NCBI RefSeq assembly: GCF_000331305.1
Contig: NZ_KB217478.1
Location: forward strand, 6,125,646-6,189,645
Direction of reading: 5' to 3'
DNA length: 64,000 nt
Origin: Calothrix sp. PCC 7103
Lineage (GTDB): Bacteria > Cyanobacteriota > Cyanobacteriia > Cyanobacteriales > Nostocaceae
Shown here one piece after another: positions 8,597 through 18,107 of this stretch. Below the pieces are notes generated by a model that was given only the letters and a program-made list of their open reading frames with translations, was not told the origin of the DNA and made no database searches. Numbering within the stretch: position 1 is the stretch's first letter; every line of letters starts with the position of its first letter. The translations under genes and the position numbers were made by a program.

Positions 8597-8860
8597 TTAC
8601 GCTATGTGCATTTTCAGCACACTACGAGGCGCCTTACGAACTCTAGCAAGGATTGTCTCTTTTCCTAGACGTTGACACGCTTCGTAACGATGACATCCTG
8701 AAAAACCATAGTACTCCCCATCAACTTCTAGCACGTCTATTGGCTCAAGCTGCCCAATTTCTGCTATCGATACCATTAAGGATTTTACTTTCTCTTGGTC
8801 GTTCACACGCGGCAACGGGCGCCGAATTTGATTTAAGGGTATCTCTTGGACTTTTACCAT
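8597..8860 (-). CDS. srx: Sulfiredoxin (ParB-like fold)
   Basis: An 87-residue protein with the sulfiredoxin pattern: PLNQIRRPLPR at the start and the catalytic Cys in FSGCHRYEACQRLG. Sulfiredoxin uses ATP to reduce the cysteine sulfinic acid of over-oxidised 2-Cys peroxiredoxins. The length and the SGCHR motif separate it from true ParB. It precedes dps by 35 bp on the same strand. No peroxiredoxin gene is seen in the window, so the substrate is encoded elsewhere. Confidence 0.85.
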   Translation of the reverse strand: MVKVQEIPLNQIRRPLPRVNDQEKVKSLMVSIAEIGQLEPIDVLEVDGEYYGFSGCHRYEACQRLGKETILARVRKAPRSVLKMHIA

Positions 8861-9076
8861 GATATTTTTACCAACTAACTGTATTTTTGTTCCTGCTCAT
8901 GCGTCCTTAAATAAATCATACTCATTATGACTTCACTTTGCAACTAATTGGGGAAAAAATCGAAGAAAGTTGTAATGTAATAATTTAGACGTTTGATGCT
9001 ACAAAGTTACTACAATTACAATATGAATGCATTGGGTGCTTCTAAGTTTTGGCAAAGCGAAAAAAAGCGGTTTCCT

Positions 9077-10813
9077 ATGAAGAGCATATGCGGGCGTATG
9101 TACTACACGACGCTGACTGTGTTTTGCCTGTTGGGATTAACAGGTGCATCAGCGAGTACAAAAGGTGATAAAACAGATGTTGATTTGAAGATTGGGATTG
9201 TGCAGCGGTTTGGTGATAGTCCAAAAGATTTGTTACAGCTTGAACCAACTAAGGGGGATAAGCTGCTATTGAGTTTTCGGACGAGTAACGGTCAACAAAC
9301 TGTTAGTACCGATAAACCTGTGCGATTAGAAATTGCGATGCAGCCACCAGCAAAACCTAGCATTAATGAGCGAGTTGTTTTGGGGGTTTTTCGGACTTTT
9401 GAGACAGCAGAGGATAATGCCAATAGATGGCGCGAGTTAGGTATTCAGGTAGAAATAGCCCAGCCAGACCGTTGGCAGGTATGGGCTTCTCGCAAAGTAT
9501 ATAGTACTCCGCTGTTGCGACGGTTATTATTACAGAGCTTACAAGCAAGCGGTAGAAAGACTCCATTCATTGATACTGAAGTCATTAAACAGGCGCCAGT
9601 TGTAAGTTGGACAGTGGGAGACAAGCGTTATAACGTCAATTCGTTGGCTATCGATAGTCAAAAAAGCCTGGTTTTGGTAAACCAAGGTAAAAAACTTGAC
9701 GTTCACGTTCACGTTCACGAAGTGTCGCGAAGCGAAGTGTCGCGTTCACGCAGTGTTCCGCAGGAAAGCGAAGTGTCTGCGAAGGAGAATAAAGACGCAA
9801 AAACTCCAAATAATCAACAAAAAAAGGATACTCTTAATCCAAACAAAGCACGGTTATTCCCTGGTAATTTACAGGTACAACCAAATGCTTATGGAACTTA
9901 CACGCTTGTAAATAACGTTCCATTAGAAACATATTTACGTGGAGTAGTACCTTACGAAATTGGTAATAACGCCCCAATGGCAGCACTCGAAGCACAAGCA
10001 ATCATTGCTCGAACATACGCATTGCGGAATATACGTAGATTTGCCGCCGATAATTATCAACTCTGTGCTGATACACACTGTCAAGTTTATTTTGGTTTAA
10101 AAGATGTTTCAGCTAGTACAGACAAAGCTATCGCCAGTACAAAAGGGATGGTAGTAACGTATAAAAATCAATTAGTAGATGCGTTGTATTCAGCTAGCAC
10201 AGGAGGCGTAACAGCTTCATTTTCTGATGTTTGGAATGGAGACGACCGTTCGTACTTGCGACCCATATTAGATGCACCGAACAATATATGGAACTTGACG
10301 GGGCAATCGCTGCGTGAGGAAAATAATTTGAAAGCGTTTGTCAATAAAAAAGAAGGGTTCAATGAAACTGGTTGGGACTTATTCCGTTGGAGGAGAGAGT
10401 CGCGCATTGAGGATATAACTAAGAGTTTGCAGAAATTTTTGGCAGTTAAAAAGAGTCCATTTGCCAAGCTTAAGGAAGTTCGGGAAATGAAAGTTGTCGA
10501 GCGTAGTGATAGTGGACGGATTTTGAAATTAGAGATAAAAACCGATATTGGTTCGTTTCACTTGACTAAAGACGAAGTTCGTAGTGCATTTGCGGCGCCA
10601 ATAAGTACACTATTCTACTTAGAGCCACTCAACAAAGGTGGGTCAGACTTGTGGGGATATGCTTTTGTTGGTGGAGGAATGGGACATGGAGTGGGTTTGA
10701 GTCAAGTTGGAGCGCAAAATTTAGCTAAACTTGGCAGATCCAGTGCTGATATTCTTCAGTTTTATTACCCAGGCACAAAACTTCAAGTTCTTGACGACAA
10801 AATCAAAAAATAG
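9077..10813 (+). CDS. SpoIID/LytB domain protein, probably exported
   Basis: About 578 residues from Met 9077, which begins a signal peptide (TLTVFCLLGLTGASA). The frame is open to 8996, but the earlier residues are not signal-like. An N-terminal SPOR-like segment (FRTFETAEDNANRWRELGI) is followed by the SpoIID domain (about 290-570) with NNVPLETYLRGVVPYEIG, LEAQAIIARTYALRN and GYAFVGGGMGHGVGLSQ. SpoIID proteins are lytic transglycosylases acting on denuded glycan; many cyanobacterial homologues are periplasmic. Residues about 207-240 (HVHVHEVSRSEVSRSRSVPQ) are encoded by an inserted repeat and are low-complexity. Confidence 0.82.
   Translation: MKSICGRMYYTTLTVFCLLGLTGASASTKGDKTDVDLKIGIVQRFGDSPKDLLQLEPTKGDKLLLSFRTSNGQQTVSTDKPVRLEIAMQPPAKPSINERVVLGVFRTFETAEDNANRWRELGIQVEIAQPDRWQVWASRKVYSTPLLRRLLLQSLQASGRKTPFIDTEVIKQAPVVSWTVGDKRYNVNSLAIDSQKSLVLVNQGKKLDVHVHVHEVSRSEVSRSRSVPQESEVSAKENKDAKTPNNQQKKDTLNPNKARLFPGNLQVQPNAYGTYTLVNNVPLETYLRGVVPYEIGNNAPMAALEAQAIIARTYALRNIRRFAADNYQLCADTHCQVYFGLKDVSASTDKAIASTKGMVVTYKNQLVDALYSASTGGVTASFSDVWNGDDRSYLRPILDAPNNIWNLTGQSLREENNLKAFVNKKEGFNETGWDLFRWRRESRIEDITKSLQKFLAVKKSPFAKLKEVREMKVVERSDSGRILKLEIKTDIGSFHLTKDEVRSAFAAPISTLFYLEPLNKGGSDLWGYAFVGGGMGHGVGLSQVGAQNLAKLGRSSADILQFYYPGTKLQVLDDKIKK
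9698..9790 (+). repeat. Interspersed repeat inserted in frame in the SpoIID gene
   Basis: A block beginning with GTTCAC three times in tandem and continuing with GAAGTGTCGCG/CGCGAAGCGAAG palindromic units. The reading frame stays open through it and it encodes a Ser/Arg/Glu/Val-rich linker between the N-terminal part and the SpoIID domain. Its base composition differs clearly from the flanking coding sequence. Confidence 0.7.
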
Positions 10814-10865
10814 CTGTACTGTGTCGTTCCATCTCTGACACTTTGGCGCCAATAAAAAACAAGCA

Positions 10866-10891
10866 AAAAAAGGGAAAAATGTTTCCCTTTT
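10866..10891 (-). terminator. Rho-independent terminator of petF
   Basis: On the minus strand, AAAGGGAAA-CATTT-TTCCCTTT is followed by a run of T. It lies about 40 bp past the petF stop codon. The stem is nearly symmetric and may also serve the convergent SpoIID gene. Confidence 0.75.
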
Positions 10892-10930
10892 ATGCTATTC
10901 ATATTTTTCTACTTAATATTCGCGTTTTTA

Positions 10931-11332
<402 letters not shown>

Positions 11333-11501
11333 CTACGAGAAAAACAACACTATGTAACCGGAAATTTGACGCGATTAGTAATGAAATTTAGTTACTTCTG
11401 ACCGATAAGTTTTGTTTATATTATTTACTGATACAAAGTAAAATCATCAAGTAAATTTATACTCAAGTGATAAATTCATCAAAATTATTGGCGTAGTAGT
11501 A

Positions 11502-12497
11502 ATGTACGATTTAGGACAGAATCTAACTAAGCGTATAAATGTCGGCTTAGTTGGTACGGGATATGCGGCAAAGCTACGGGCAGAAGCATTGCTGCAAGAT
11601 GAAAGAGCAAATTTAGTAGCAGTTGCAGGCGCCGAAAACGCGCGTAACGAAGCATTCGCAGCATCTTATCAAGCGTCAGCAATAGACTCATGGCAGCAAC
11701 TGGTAGAGTCAACGGGTATAGATTTAATTATTGTATCGACGATAAACAGTGAGCATAGCGCAATAGTTCGTGCAGCTTTGGAGTCAGGAAAGCATGTTGT
11801 AGTTGAATACCCTTTAGCACTCAATGCGATTGAAGCTCTTGAACTTATAGCTTTAGCTAAAGACAAAAATTTATTACTTCACGTTGAACACATAGAACTT
11901 CTGGGTGGTTTACATCAAGCCATTAAACAACACATATCAGAAGTTGGGCAGGTATTCTATGTTCGTTATAACACTATCAAACCCCAGCATCCTGCCCCAC
12001 GCAAATGGACTTATAACCATGATTTGTTTGGGTTTCCGCTTATGGGTGCCTTATCTAGGCTACATCGTTTTACTGATTTATTTGGTAAAGTTTTAACGGT
12101 AAACTGTCACCAGCGCTTCTGGCAAATTGAAGATGATTATTTCCAAGGTTGTTTTTGTGTTGCCCAACTTTCGTTTGAAAGCGGACTATTAGGACAAGTT
12201 ATTTACGCCAAAGGTGAAACTCTTTGGCAAAACGAACGTAAATTTGAAATTCACGGTGAACACGGGGGCATAATCTTTAACGAAAATACTGGTCAAATGG
12301 TACGTCGTGACGGAACAGTACCTATTGAAACAATTAACCGTAAGGGATTATTTACAAAAGATACAAGTATGGTATTAGACCACCTCTTGACAGGTGCCGA
12401 ACTTTATGTTAGTTCAGAACAAAGTTTATATACCATGAAAGTTGCCGATGCAGCTTTGCGTTCAGCACAAACAGGTTTAACAATGGTTGTTGATTGA
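11502..12497 (+). CDS. bvdR: Biliverdin reductase (Gfo/Idh/MocA fold)
   Basis: A 331-residue protein. The N-terminal Rossmann fold has VGLVGTGYAAKLRAEAL, and the middle region VEYPLAL, LLHVEHIELLGGLHQAI and FGFPLMGALSRLHRFTDLFG closely resembles the Synechocystis BvdR I recall. The enzyme reduces biliverdin IX-alpha to bilirubin with NAD(P)H and is needed for normal phycobiliprotein content. The length fits the family (about 330). It is divergent from petF and followed by a strong palindrome that probably ends the transcript. The alternative, a generic Gfo/Idh/MocA oxidoreductase, is less likely given the family-specific motifs. Confidence 0.85.
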   Translation: MYDLGQNLTKRINVGLVGTGYAAKLRAEALLQDERANLVAVAGAENARNEAFAASYQASAIDSWQQLVESTGIDLIIVSTINSEHSAIVRAALESGKHVVVEYPLALNAIEALELIALAKDKNLLLHVEHIELLGGLHQAIKQHISEVGQVFYVRYNTIKPQHPAPRKWTYNHDLFGFPLMGALSRLHRFTDLFGKVLTVNCHQRFWQIEDDYFQGCFCVAQLSFESGLLGQVIYAKGETLWQNERKFEIHGEHGGIIFNENTGQMVRRDGTVPIETINRKGLFTKDTSMVLDHLLTGAELYVSSEQSLYTMKVADAALRSAQTGLTMVVD

Positions 12498-12504
12498 ATA
12501 TCTC

Positions 12505-12541
12505 AGAGAAACCTGGTTTCTTCAAAAAACCAGGTTTCTTA
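12505..12541. terminator. Long inverted repeat between bvdR and a convergent gene
   Basis: GAAACCTGGTTTC and AAACCAGGTTTC are separated by TTCAAA and followed by TT. It is a CTGG variant of the GAAACCGGGTTTC family. It sits exactly between two convergent genes, as expected of a bidirectional terminator. Confidence 0.65.
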
Positions 12542-12548
12542 ATTTCTT

Positions 12549-12854
12549 TCATTTCTTACGAGCATTAGTAACAACCAGTTCAAATTCCCAACCTGGTATT
12601 TCTTTAACACATTCACTAATTTTAAGCAAAGAAAGTGAACCATTAAGACTCAAACTTTCGCGTGAACGTACATTAGCAGCAACTACTTTCTCACCATTTT
12701 TAGCTATCAAATCAAGCGAACAATCTGCTAATTTAGGTGGTAATTTATCAGCAGAAGGGTAGATGCAAACTGAGTAACCTTGTTCACGGTACTCGCGTGC
12801 TAGTTTTAACACTCGTTTGTGTTCAAGATTATTTTGATGATCAGAAGTATTCAT
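12549..12854 (-). CDS. Small protein resembling REase-fold AHJR-like family, catalytic motif lost
   Basis: About 101 residues from Met 12854. The pattern VLKLAREYREQGYSVCIYP, LDLIAKNGEKVV and PGWEFELVVTN resembles the restriction-endonuclease-fold AHJR-like family as I remember it. In active members the core strand ends in an E-V-K-S-R type motif; here it reads AANVRSRESL, so the Glu and Lys expected for catalysis are absent. It may be a non-catalytic binding protein or a decaying gene. The next gene upstream on the same strand is a RusA-like resolvase. Confidence 0.5.
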   Translation of the reverse strand: MNTSDHQNNLEHKRVLKLAREYREQGYSVCIYPSADKLPPKLADCSLDLIAKNGEKVVAANVRSRESLSLNGSLSLLKISECVKEIPGWEFELVVTNARKK

Positions 12855-12942
12855 ACGAGTATAAAAATTTTCACTTGCTATATGGTATTGTAACAGCACT
12901 TAAAAAATAGCTTCGTATGAACTAATACATCCTAATTTTCGT

Positions 12943-13365
12943 TTAAGCGGCTAAATCTTTGGGGTCAGGCGCCAAATCAATCACAATATGCAAAAATTCT
13001 TGACCATGACAAAATGCTCCCGCAAGAACAGCAGATAAACCGCGAATGCGAAAAGAACCATTAAGATTACGTCTTCTGCTCACAAAATCTGTGATTTGGT
13101 AATCATCTACATAAATAATTCCATTCAACGCATCCCTTACTGGCTTAACAATATTATCGCTGTCTGGAACCGCTGACTCATCTCCATAAGGAGCATCATA
13201 ATAGTGAGTAATTGTTACTTGTATATAATCCCCCAAAGGCGCCTGACTACCCCAAAGACCAAGAGATGCCGAACGAACCTTCTGTTTCCAAGTTTGTAAA
13301 CGTTTACGTTCTTTTGTTTGATAAGAAACTGGTTTACCAATGACAACAAATTCAAATGGTAGCAT
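12943..13365 (-). CDS. RusA-family Holliday junction resolvase-like endonuclease
   Basis: A 140-residue protein with the RusA core motif PDSDNIVKPVRDALNGIIY followed by VDDYQI, which supplies the acidic residues that bind Mg2+ in RusA. The enzyme family cuts four-way junctions. RusA genes are often of phage origin; here no other phage gene is near. It stands 90 bp upstream of the REase-fold small gene on the same strand. The length fits the family (120-140). Confidence 0.82.
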   Translation of the reverse strand: MLPFEFVVIGKPVSYQTKERKRLQTWKQKVRSASLGLWGSQAPLGDYIQVTITHYYDAPYGDESAVPDSDNIVKPVRDALNGIIYVDDYQITDFVSRRRNLNGSFRIRGLSAVLAGAFCHGQEFLHIVIDLAPDPKDLAA

Positions 13366-13704
13366 TGGGTTCTTTAAGTACTTTGTAATAAAAGTGACAC
13401 TTTACCATACGTCTATACTTAAAGATTAACATATTTCTGATAGTCATTATAAAAAAGCGCAAGTATTAAAAAGAGAAAATACTAAAAGCTACAAATTTTA
13501 TAAATTATCTAATATTATCTAAAAAAATATTTTAAAACTATTTAAAAATGTCATGAGTTTTACAGTAAAGTGTTTTTTATGTCATCCTAAACGCATTAAA
13601 GTATTTTATGTCATGCTGAACGGAGTGAAGCATCTAATGTATAAGTACGAAGCTTAGATTCTTAGCTACGCTCAGAATGACAATTGTTACGCGGCTAATG
13701 ACAA
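13366..13704. repeat. 340-bp spacer with a TCATGCTGAACG...CAGAATGAC interspersed repeat
   Basis: The element at about 13610-13681 begins GTCATGCTGAACGGAGTG and ends CTACGCTCAGAATGAC. The ends are imperfect inverted repeats. A partial copy (GTCATCCTAAACGCATTAAAG) lies at about 13580. Related copies occur at 34018-34106 and about 38500. The rest is very AT-rich with no ORF. Confidence 0.65.
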
Positions 13705-14232
13705 TTAAGGTAAACGAATATCAATAACAGTGGCATTAAAATTGTAATTAAAACCCTCTAATTCAAAAGGCATACCGATTTTAACTTTACTATTACCAAG
13801 TACAGGACCACCGTCGGTTAAATTAGCTTTACCCTCTAGGGTTAAAAGCATATCGGTGCTAAAGTTATTTTTTCTTGGGTCGGGTAATTCTTTAAGTGAG
13901 CCATCAGGTTGGGGAACGCTGAGAGTCCGAGGTAGTTCCTGTACGGACTTAATGGCAATTTCTCCATAGGGTTGGTTACGGATAATGACTTTAGTTTTGC
14001 CACCTTTACGAAAATCTTTCTCAACTAAGCGCTGTGGGTCGCGGACATTTAACCCTCGCACAACCAAGTCAACTTCGATAGGTACAGTTTTGCTGTTGAC
14101 TTGGGCAACCGAACCTGTAGTGCCTGGAAAGAAAAATATACTAATAACCACTAATAAGATAACGAAGACAGCGCCGACATCAAGAAGGTTGAATTTGCCG
14201 AACAAGCGGCCTTTAGAATCTAAAATAGCCAT
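13705..14232 (-). CDS. DUF4330 family membrane-anchored protein
   Basis: About 175 residues from Met 14232 (AILDSKGRLFGKFNLLDVG), the usual family start, preceded by AAAGGA. Longer frames upstream overlap the promoter region of the divergent gene. A single transmembrane segment lies at about 17-37 (AVFVILLVVISIFFFPG), and the remainder is probably periplasmic or luminal with beta-rich domains (KVIIRNQPYGEIAIKSVQ). The family is cyanobacterial and of unknown function. It is divergent from an M48 protease gene. Confidence 0.8.
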   Translation of the reverse strand: MAILDSKGRLFGKFNLLDVGAVFVILLVVISIFFFPGTTGSVAQVNSKTVPIEVDLVVRGLNVRDPQRLVEKDFRKGGKTKVIIRNQPYGEIAIKSVQELPRTLSVPQPDGSLKELPDPRKNNFSTDMLLTLEGKANLTDGGPVLGNSKVKIGMPFELEGFNYNFNATVIDIRLP

Positions 14233-14318
14233 AAAAAAATTCCTTTGAGAACGAGTAATCGATAATCGTGCGACACGGTGGATATTCAGTTCTATTAAGT
14301 CATGCGAAAGTGTATCAC

Positions 14319-14335
14319 AAGAAACCGGGTTTCTT
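14319..14335. repeat. AAGAAACCGGGTTTCTT palindrome
   Basis: A perfect copy of the dispersed palindrome, here in the divergent promoter region between DUF4330 and the M48 protease, so it is not confined to 3' ends. Confidence 0.6.
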
Positions 14336-14553
14336 TGAGTAATGTTAAACTCTATAGCCTGCGTTTCGTCAAGCTCATTAAGATACGAGCGCGAATATTC
14401 TTCCGGCTCGGTAGTAGCAACATACGTATCGTGTTGGCTAAAGTATGTGTAATAGGGTCTTTGATGCAACTTATTGGCTCAAGAAGCCGTCATATACCCT
14501 TACGTTCTATCAAAACACATCTAAGCCCGGAAGGTTATCGAGGTAATTTTTGG

Positions 14554-15411
14554 ATGAATTGGCAATACAATTCTCGCAATTTCTTTTCTGTAAGGCGCCG
14601 CTTTATATACCCGCTAATCTCAGTAGCAGTCGCTTTGTCACTGTTTTTGGGTACGGGCAAACCATCCCAAGCGCTGGACTTTCTACCACTGTTAATTCGC
14701 GGTGTACAAGTATTCCAGCTATCTAATATATCATCTCAGCAAGAGTTTCAACTGGGTCAACAAATGAACCAGCAAATTCTAGGTGGTGAAGTTCGGCTTT
14801 CTCGTAATTCAGAAATAAATCGTTACGTTCAAAACATCGGTCAGCGTCTTGTTCCGTTTACTGACCGTCCAAATCTTAAATACACATTCCAAGTAGTTGA
14901 TGAAGATAGTATTAATGCCTTTGCGACTACAGGAGGTTTTGTTTATGTTCACACAGGTTTGATTAAAGCAGCAGATAACGAAGCTGAATTAGCAAGCGTT
15001 ATCGCGCATGAAATTGGACATATTGGTGGTAAACACCTACTTAGTCAAATGCGACAACAAGCCATTGCCAGTGGTATTGCAACCGCAGCAGGTGTAGACC
15101 GTAATCAAATTGTTGGCTTGGGTGTAAATCTTGCCCTTAATCTTCCTCGCAGTCGTCAAGATGAATTTGATGCTGATAGACGAGGTTTAAGAACTTTAGG
15201 TCGTGCGGGTTATGCTCAGTCCGCGATGGTTTCGTTTATGCAAAAACTCCAAAAAAACTCAAGAGGTTCAACTCCAGCTTTTTTGAGTACTCACCCTGGA
15301 GCTGGAGACCGTGTTCGCACTCTTGAGAAACTGATTAGGGCACAACCAACGAATGGTAATGTTGGGTTAGATACAGCTACATATCGAGCTAATACTCGCT
15401 CGTTACGATAA
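14554..15411 (+). CDS. Exported M48-family metallopeptidase
   Basis: About 285 residues from ATG 14554, which begins a signal sequence (RRRFIYPLISVAVALSLFLG, then cleavage after PSQA). The frame is open to 14302, but the earlier part lies in promoter DNA. The zinc motif VIAHEIGHIGGKH and the downstream Glu ligand in QDEFDADRRG mark an M48 peptidase of the BepA/LoiP type, usually periplasmic and involved in outer-membrane quality control. The length is close to that of single-domain members; no TPR follows. Confidence 0.85.
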   Translation: MNWQYNSRNFFSVRRRFIYPLISVAVALSLFLGTGKPSQALDFLPLLIRGVQVFQLSNISSQQEFQLGQQMNQQILGGEVRLSRNSEINRYVQNIGQRLVPFTDRPNLKYTFQVVDEDSINAFATTGGFVYVHTGLIKAADNEAELASVIAHEIGHIGGKHLLSQMRQQAIASGIATAAGVDRNQIVGLGVNLALNLPRSRQDEFDADRRGLRTLGRAGYAQSAMVSFMQKLQKNSRGSTPAFLSTHPGAGDRVRTLEKLIRAQPTNGNVGLDTATYRANTRSLR

Positions 15412-15440
15412 TTGGTAAAAATCTAATCAAAATCTAACTA

Positions 15441-16202
15441 TTAAGCTCGGCGTTTTGACGGATGAGCGTATCTCATGTCGTTAGGATTGACATGCACGAC
15501 TAATTCTTCCATCGGTAAAACCCGCTTTATTTTCTTGAGTACATTAACTTGATATGCTATGCCGTTGGTGATGTCTAAGCCAGTTAACCAACCACTACGA
15601 GGATGATACGCGCCTGTGTCAATATCAAGCCAGCCTCTACCCTGAGCCAATTGACCAGGCGCCACACCGGGCATAGTAAAAGTAATAGTATGACCAATAA
15701 TAATTAGCTTGTCAGGGAAATAAGGCTTTTGAATACTGTGAAATTCATCACGTATCCAACATAGCTGTTCACCAGTTTGATTTTCTAAAGGCATAGAAGG
15801 GTCAACACCAGCATGAACAAGCAAAACATCTCCTAGATCTATATGTGTAGGCAAGCTAGAAAACCACTCTACATGCTCATAAGGCACAATCCCTTGCTCG
15901 TAAGAAGCTACCGTGGCTTGACCTCCACTGTATAACCACGCTTGTACAACTGGCGCCGGATTACGTCCTTGTGTCAAGATATTAATCAGCATTTGCTCGT
16001 GGTTGCCAAGCAAACATTGGTACTCATTTTCCATTACAAAAGACACAACCTCAGCACTTTGAGGACCTCGGTCAATTAAATCTCCAAGAAAATAAATTGA
16101 GTCAGCAGAAGTTGGAGAAATAGCATCCATTAGCGTCATCAGTCCCTTATAGTGACCGTGAACATCCCCAATCACAATTCGACGGTGGCTTTCGGCGCTC
16201 AT
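15441..16202 (-). CDS. PPP-family metallophosphoesterase (serine/threonine phosphatase type)
   Basis: About 253 residues from Met 16202. The metal-binding signatures are in order: GDVHGHYKG, FLGDLIDRGPQS and LLGNHEQML, with a later HAGVDPSMP and GHTI. The family covers Ser/Thr protein phosphatases and ApaH-like enzymes; short members such as this are common in cyanobacteria. It lies convergent to the M48 gene with only 29 bp between stop codons. The substrate is unknown. Confidence 0.85.
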   Translation of the reverse strand: MSAESHRRIVIGDVHGHYKGLMTLMDAISPTSADSIYFLGDLIDRGPQSAEVVSFVMENEYQCLLGNHEQMLINILTQGRNPAPVVQAWLYSGGQATVASYEQGIVPYEHVEWFSSLPTHIDLGDVLLVHAGVDPSMPLENQTGEQLCWIRDEFHSIQKPYFPDKLIIIGHTITFTMPGVAPGQLAQGRGWLDIDTGAYHPRSGWLTGLDITNGIAYQVNVLKKIKRVLPMEELVVHVNPNDMRYAHPSKRRA

Positions 16203-16232
16203 CAGTTTTAACTTTTTAATACTTATCAACAA

Positions 16233-16536
16233 ATATTTTTTGTCTATCTAATTATCTTGGCTACACCCTTTGTGAGTGATTTTCAGGAAAAAACAGTAAA
16301 AATTACTGCATGTCTCTTCAACCGTACTCAACCATTAACTCTAATCGCTTACCTCAAAGAGTATAGTTGAGATAACCAGTAATTTCTAGTATGACTCAAA
16401 CACAAAGCTTAAACATCTCTAGTATAATTTAAACCTGCACACTAGGATTGCTGTATTATTTAGTACATTTAATGTCGCTACGCAAAAGAAACCCGGTTTC
16501 TCAGTTTCCATGAAAACAACGTATGGAGTTTTAGCC
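16233..16536. other. 300-bp spacer with a GAAACCCGGTTTC palindrome
   Basis: It holds the promoter regions of the divergent phosphatase and DUF2470 genes. A copy of the AGAAACCCGGTTTCT palindrome lies at 16487-16501. Nothing else is recognised. Confidence 0.55.
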
Positions 16537-16812
16537 ATGTCAGAAATTACCATAGAAGTAAGTTCTCGAATATGCCAACATATGAACGACGACCACAGCA
16601 ACGCTGTACTTCTATATGCTCAAGCTTTTGGTGGTGTCAAAGAAGCGCAAGCTGCTCAAATGCAAGCAATAGATGCCACAGGAATGGATATTAACGCTCA
16701 AGTTAACGGCGATAATGTACCTGTACGTATAAATTTTAACCATGTTCTTCAAGATTCTGAAGATGCTCACCAAACGTTAATTACAATGGTAAAGCAAGCG
16801 CGTCAAAGTTAG
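16537..16812 (+). CDS. DUF2470 domain protein
   Basis: About 91 residues from Met 16537 (SEITIEVSSRICQHMNDDHS). The HMNDDH motif and AIDATGMDINAQV are characteristic of DUF2470, the domain found at the C-terminus of HugZ-type heme-degrading proteins and in stand-alone cyanobacterial proteins. The His-rich start may bind heme or metal (inference). A frame extension to 16510 lacks a better start. No flavin-binding domain is present. Confidence 0.75.
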   Translation: MSEITIEVSSRICQHMNDDHSNAVLLYAQAFGGVKEAQAAQMQAIDATGMDINAQVNGDNVPVRINFNHVLQDSEDAHQTLITMVKQARQS

Positions 16813-16923
16813 TGGTCTATGTCACAAGTAGGTTGGGCACTGCCCACCCTAGAATTTATATAACTCCCACTCCAGAGCAATATTTTATTTTTTCTTTTAT
16901 CTAAAATCTCAAACTTAAAATTA

Positions 16924-18084
16924 ATGGACAGACGTTATTTTTTAATTGGCACTGGTGTAATATCCTCGCAGTTACTCATAGGATGTTCTGATAATAAGAC
17001 TAGATTAACTGTAGAGTTATTAAAAAATTCACTACCTGCTCAGGTAGTTGATGAATTTCGTCGGACTTTAAAATCGAATACAGATATTAATATTGCGCTG
17101 GTCGAGCAATTTCAAGATGTGTTTAATAAGCTTGAAACTTGGCAAAAACCTACTCAAGCAAAAAACGATTCATTTGGATGGTTTCGGCGCCTATCGTTTG
17201 GTAATTCAGGTAATGAGAATCAAATTTCGACTGATTTAGTTAGTTTAGGTGATTATTGGCTAAGAGCCGCAATAGAAAAGAAATTAATTCAACCGATAGA
17301 TGTAAGTAAAGTTCAACAGTGGTCAGTTTTGCCAAAACAATATAAAGAACTAGTCACGCGCAACGATAAAGGATTTGTAGACCCACAGGGTAAAATTTGG
17401 GGCGCCCCTTACCGTTGGGGAAATACAGTTATTGTTTACCGTCGCGATAAATTTGAGGAAAAAAAGTGGGCGCCAATCAAAGACTGGGCTGATTTATGGC
17501 GCCCAGAATTACGAGACCGAATTTCATTATTAAATCATCCACGTGAAGTTATTGGTTTAGTTTTAAAAAGATTGAATAAATCCTATAATGAAACGGATTT
17601 AAAATCTGTCATCGAATTACAAAGTGAATTAAACAAGTTAAACCAACAAGTTAAATTTTACGGTTCGACTCAATATATAGAACCTTTATTAATGGGTGAC
17701 ACATTAGCCGCAGTTGGTTGGTCACAAGATATATTACCAGCCCTTGCTAACTATCGAGACCTTGCAGTGACTGTACCGCAGTCTGGCACAGCTCAATCAG
17801 TAGACTTATGGGTTAGTCCCAGTGGACGCCAAAGCCAGCAAGGACTTTTAACACAATGGATAAATTTCTTGTGGCAACCAAAAATAGCTAGACAAATAGC
17901 AACACGTACTCGAAGTCACTCACCAATACCTATAAAAATAGAAACATCAGAAATCCCAAAAGCATTGCGTAACTCGTTAATAATAAGCCAAAATATCCTC
18001 GATAAAAGTGAATTTATGCTTCCTTTACCAGTCGAAGTAGAACAGCAGTATATTAATTTATTTGAGATAATGAAAAATTCTTAA
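16924..18084 (+). CDS. Solute-binding lipoprotein, spermidine/putrescine-type
   Basis: A 386-residue exported lipoprotein. The N-terminus MDRRYFLIGTG and lipobox LLIGC give lipidation at Cys20. The body has the periplasmic binding protein class II features GAPYRWGNTVIVYRRDKF and WADLWRPELRDRISLL, typical of PotD-like proteins for polyamines or iron. No ABC permease or ATPase gene is adjacent, so it is an orphan receptor. Ligand identity cannot be read from the sequence. Confidence 0.78.
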   Translation: MDRRYFLIGTGVISSQLLIGCSDNKTRLTVELLKNSLPAQVVDEFRRTLKSNTDINIALVEQFQDVFNKLETWQKPTQAKNDSFGWFRRLSFGNSGNENQISTDLVSLGDYWLRAAIEKKLIQPIDVSKVQQWSVLPKQYKELVTRNDKGFVDPQGKIWGAPYRWGNTVIVYRRDKFEEKKWAPIKDWADLWRPELRDRISLLNHPREVIGLVLKRLNKSYNETDLKSVIELQSELNKLNQQVKFYGSTQYIEPLLMGDTLAAVGWSQDILPALANYRDLAVTVPQSGTAQSVDLWVSPSGRQSQQGLLTQWINFLWQPKIARQIATRTRSHSPIPIKIETSEIPKALRNSLIISQNILDKSEFMLPLPVEVEQQYINLFEIMKNS

Positions 18085-18107
18085 AATTATTATTAATTAA
18101 TCATTCA

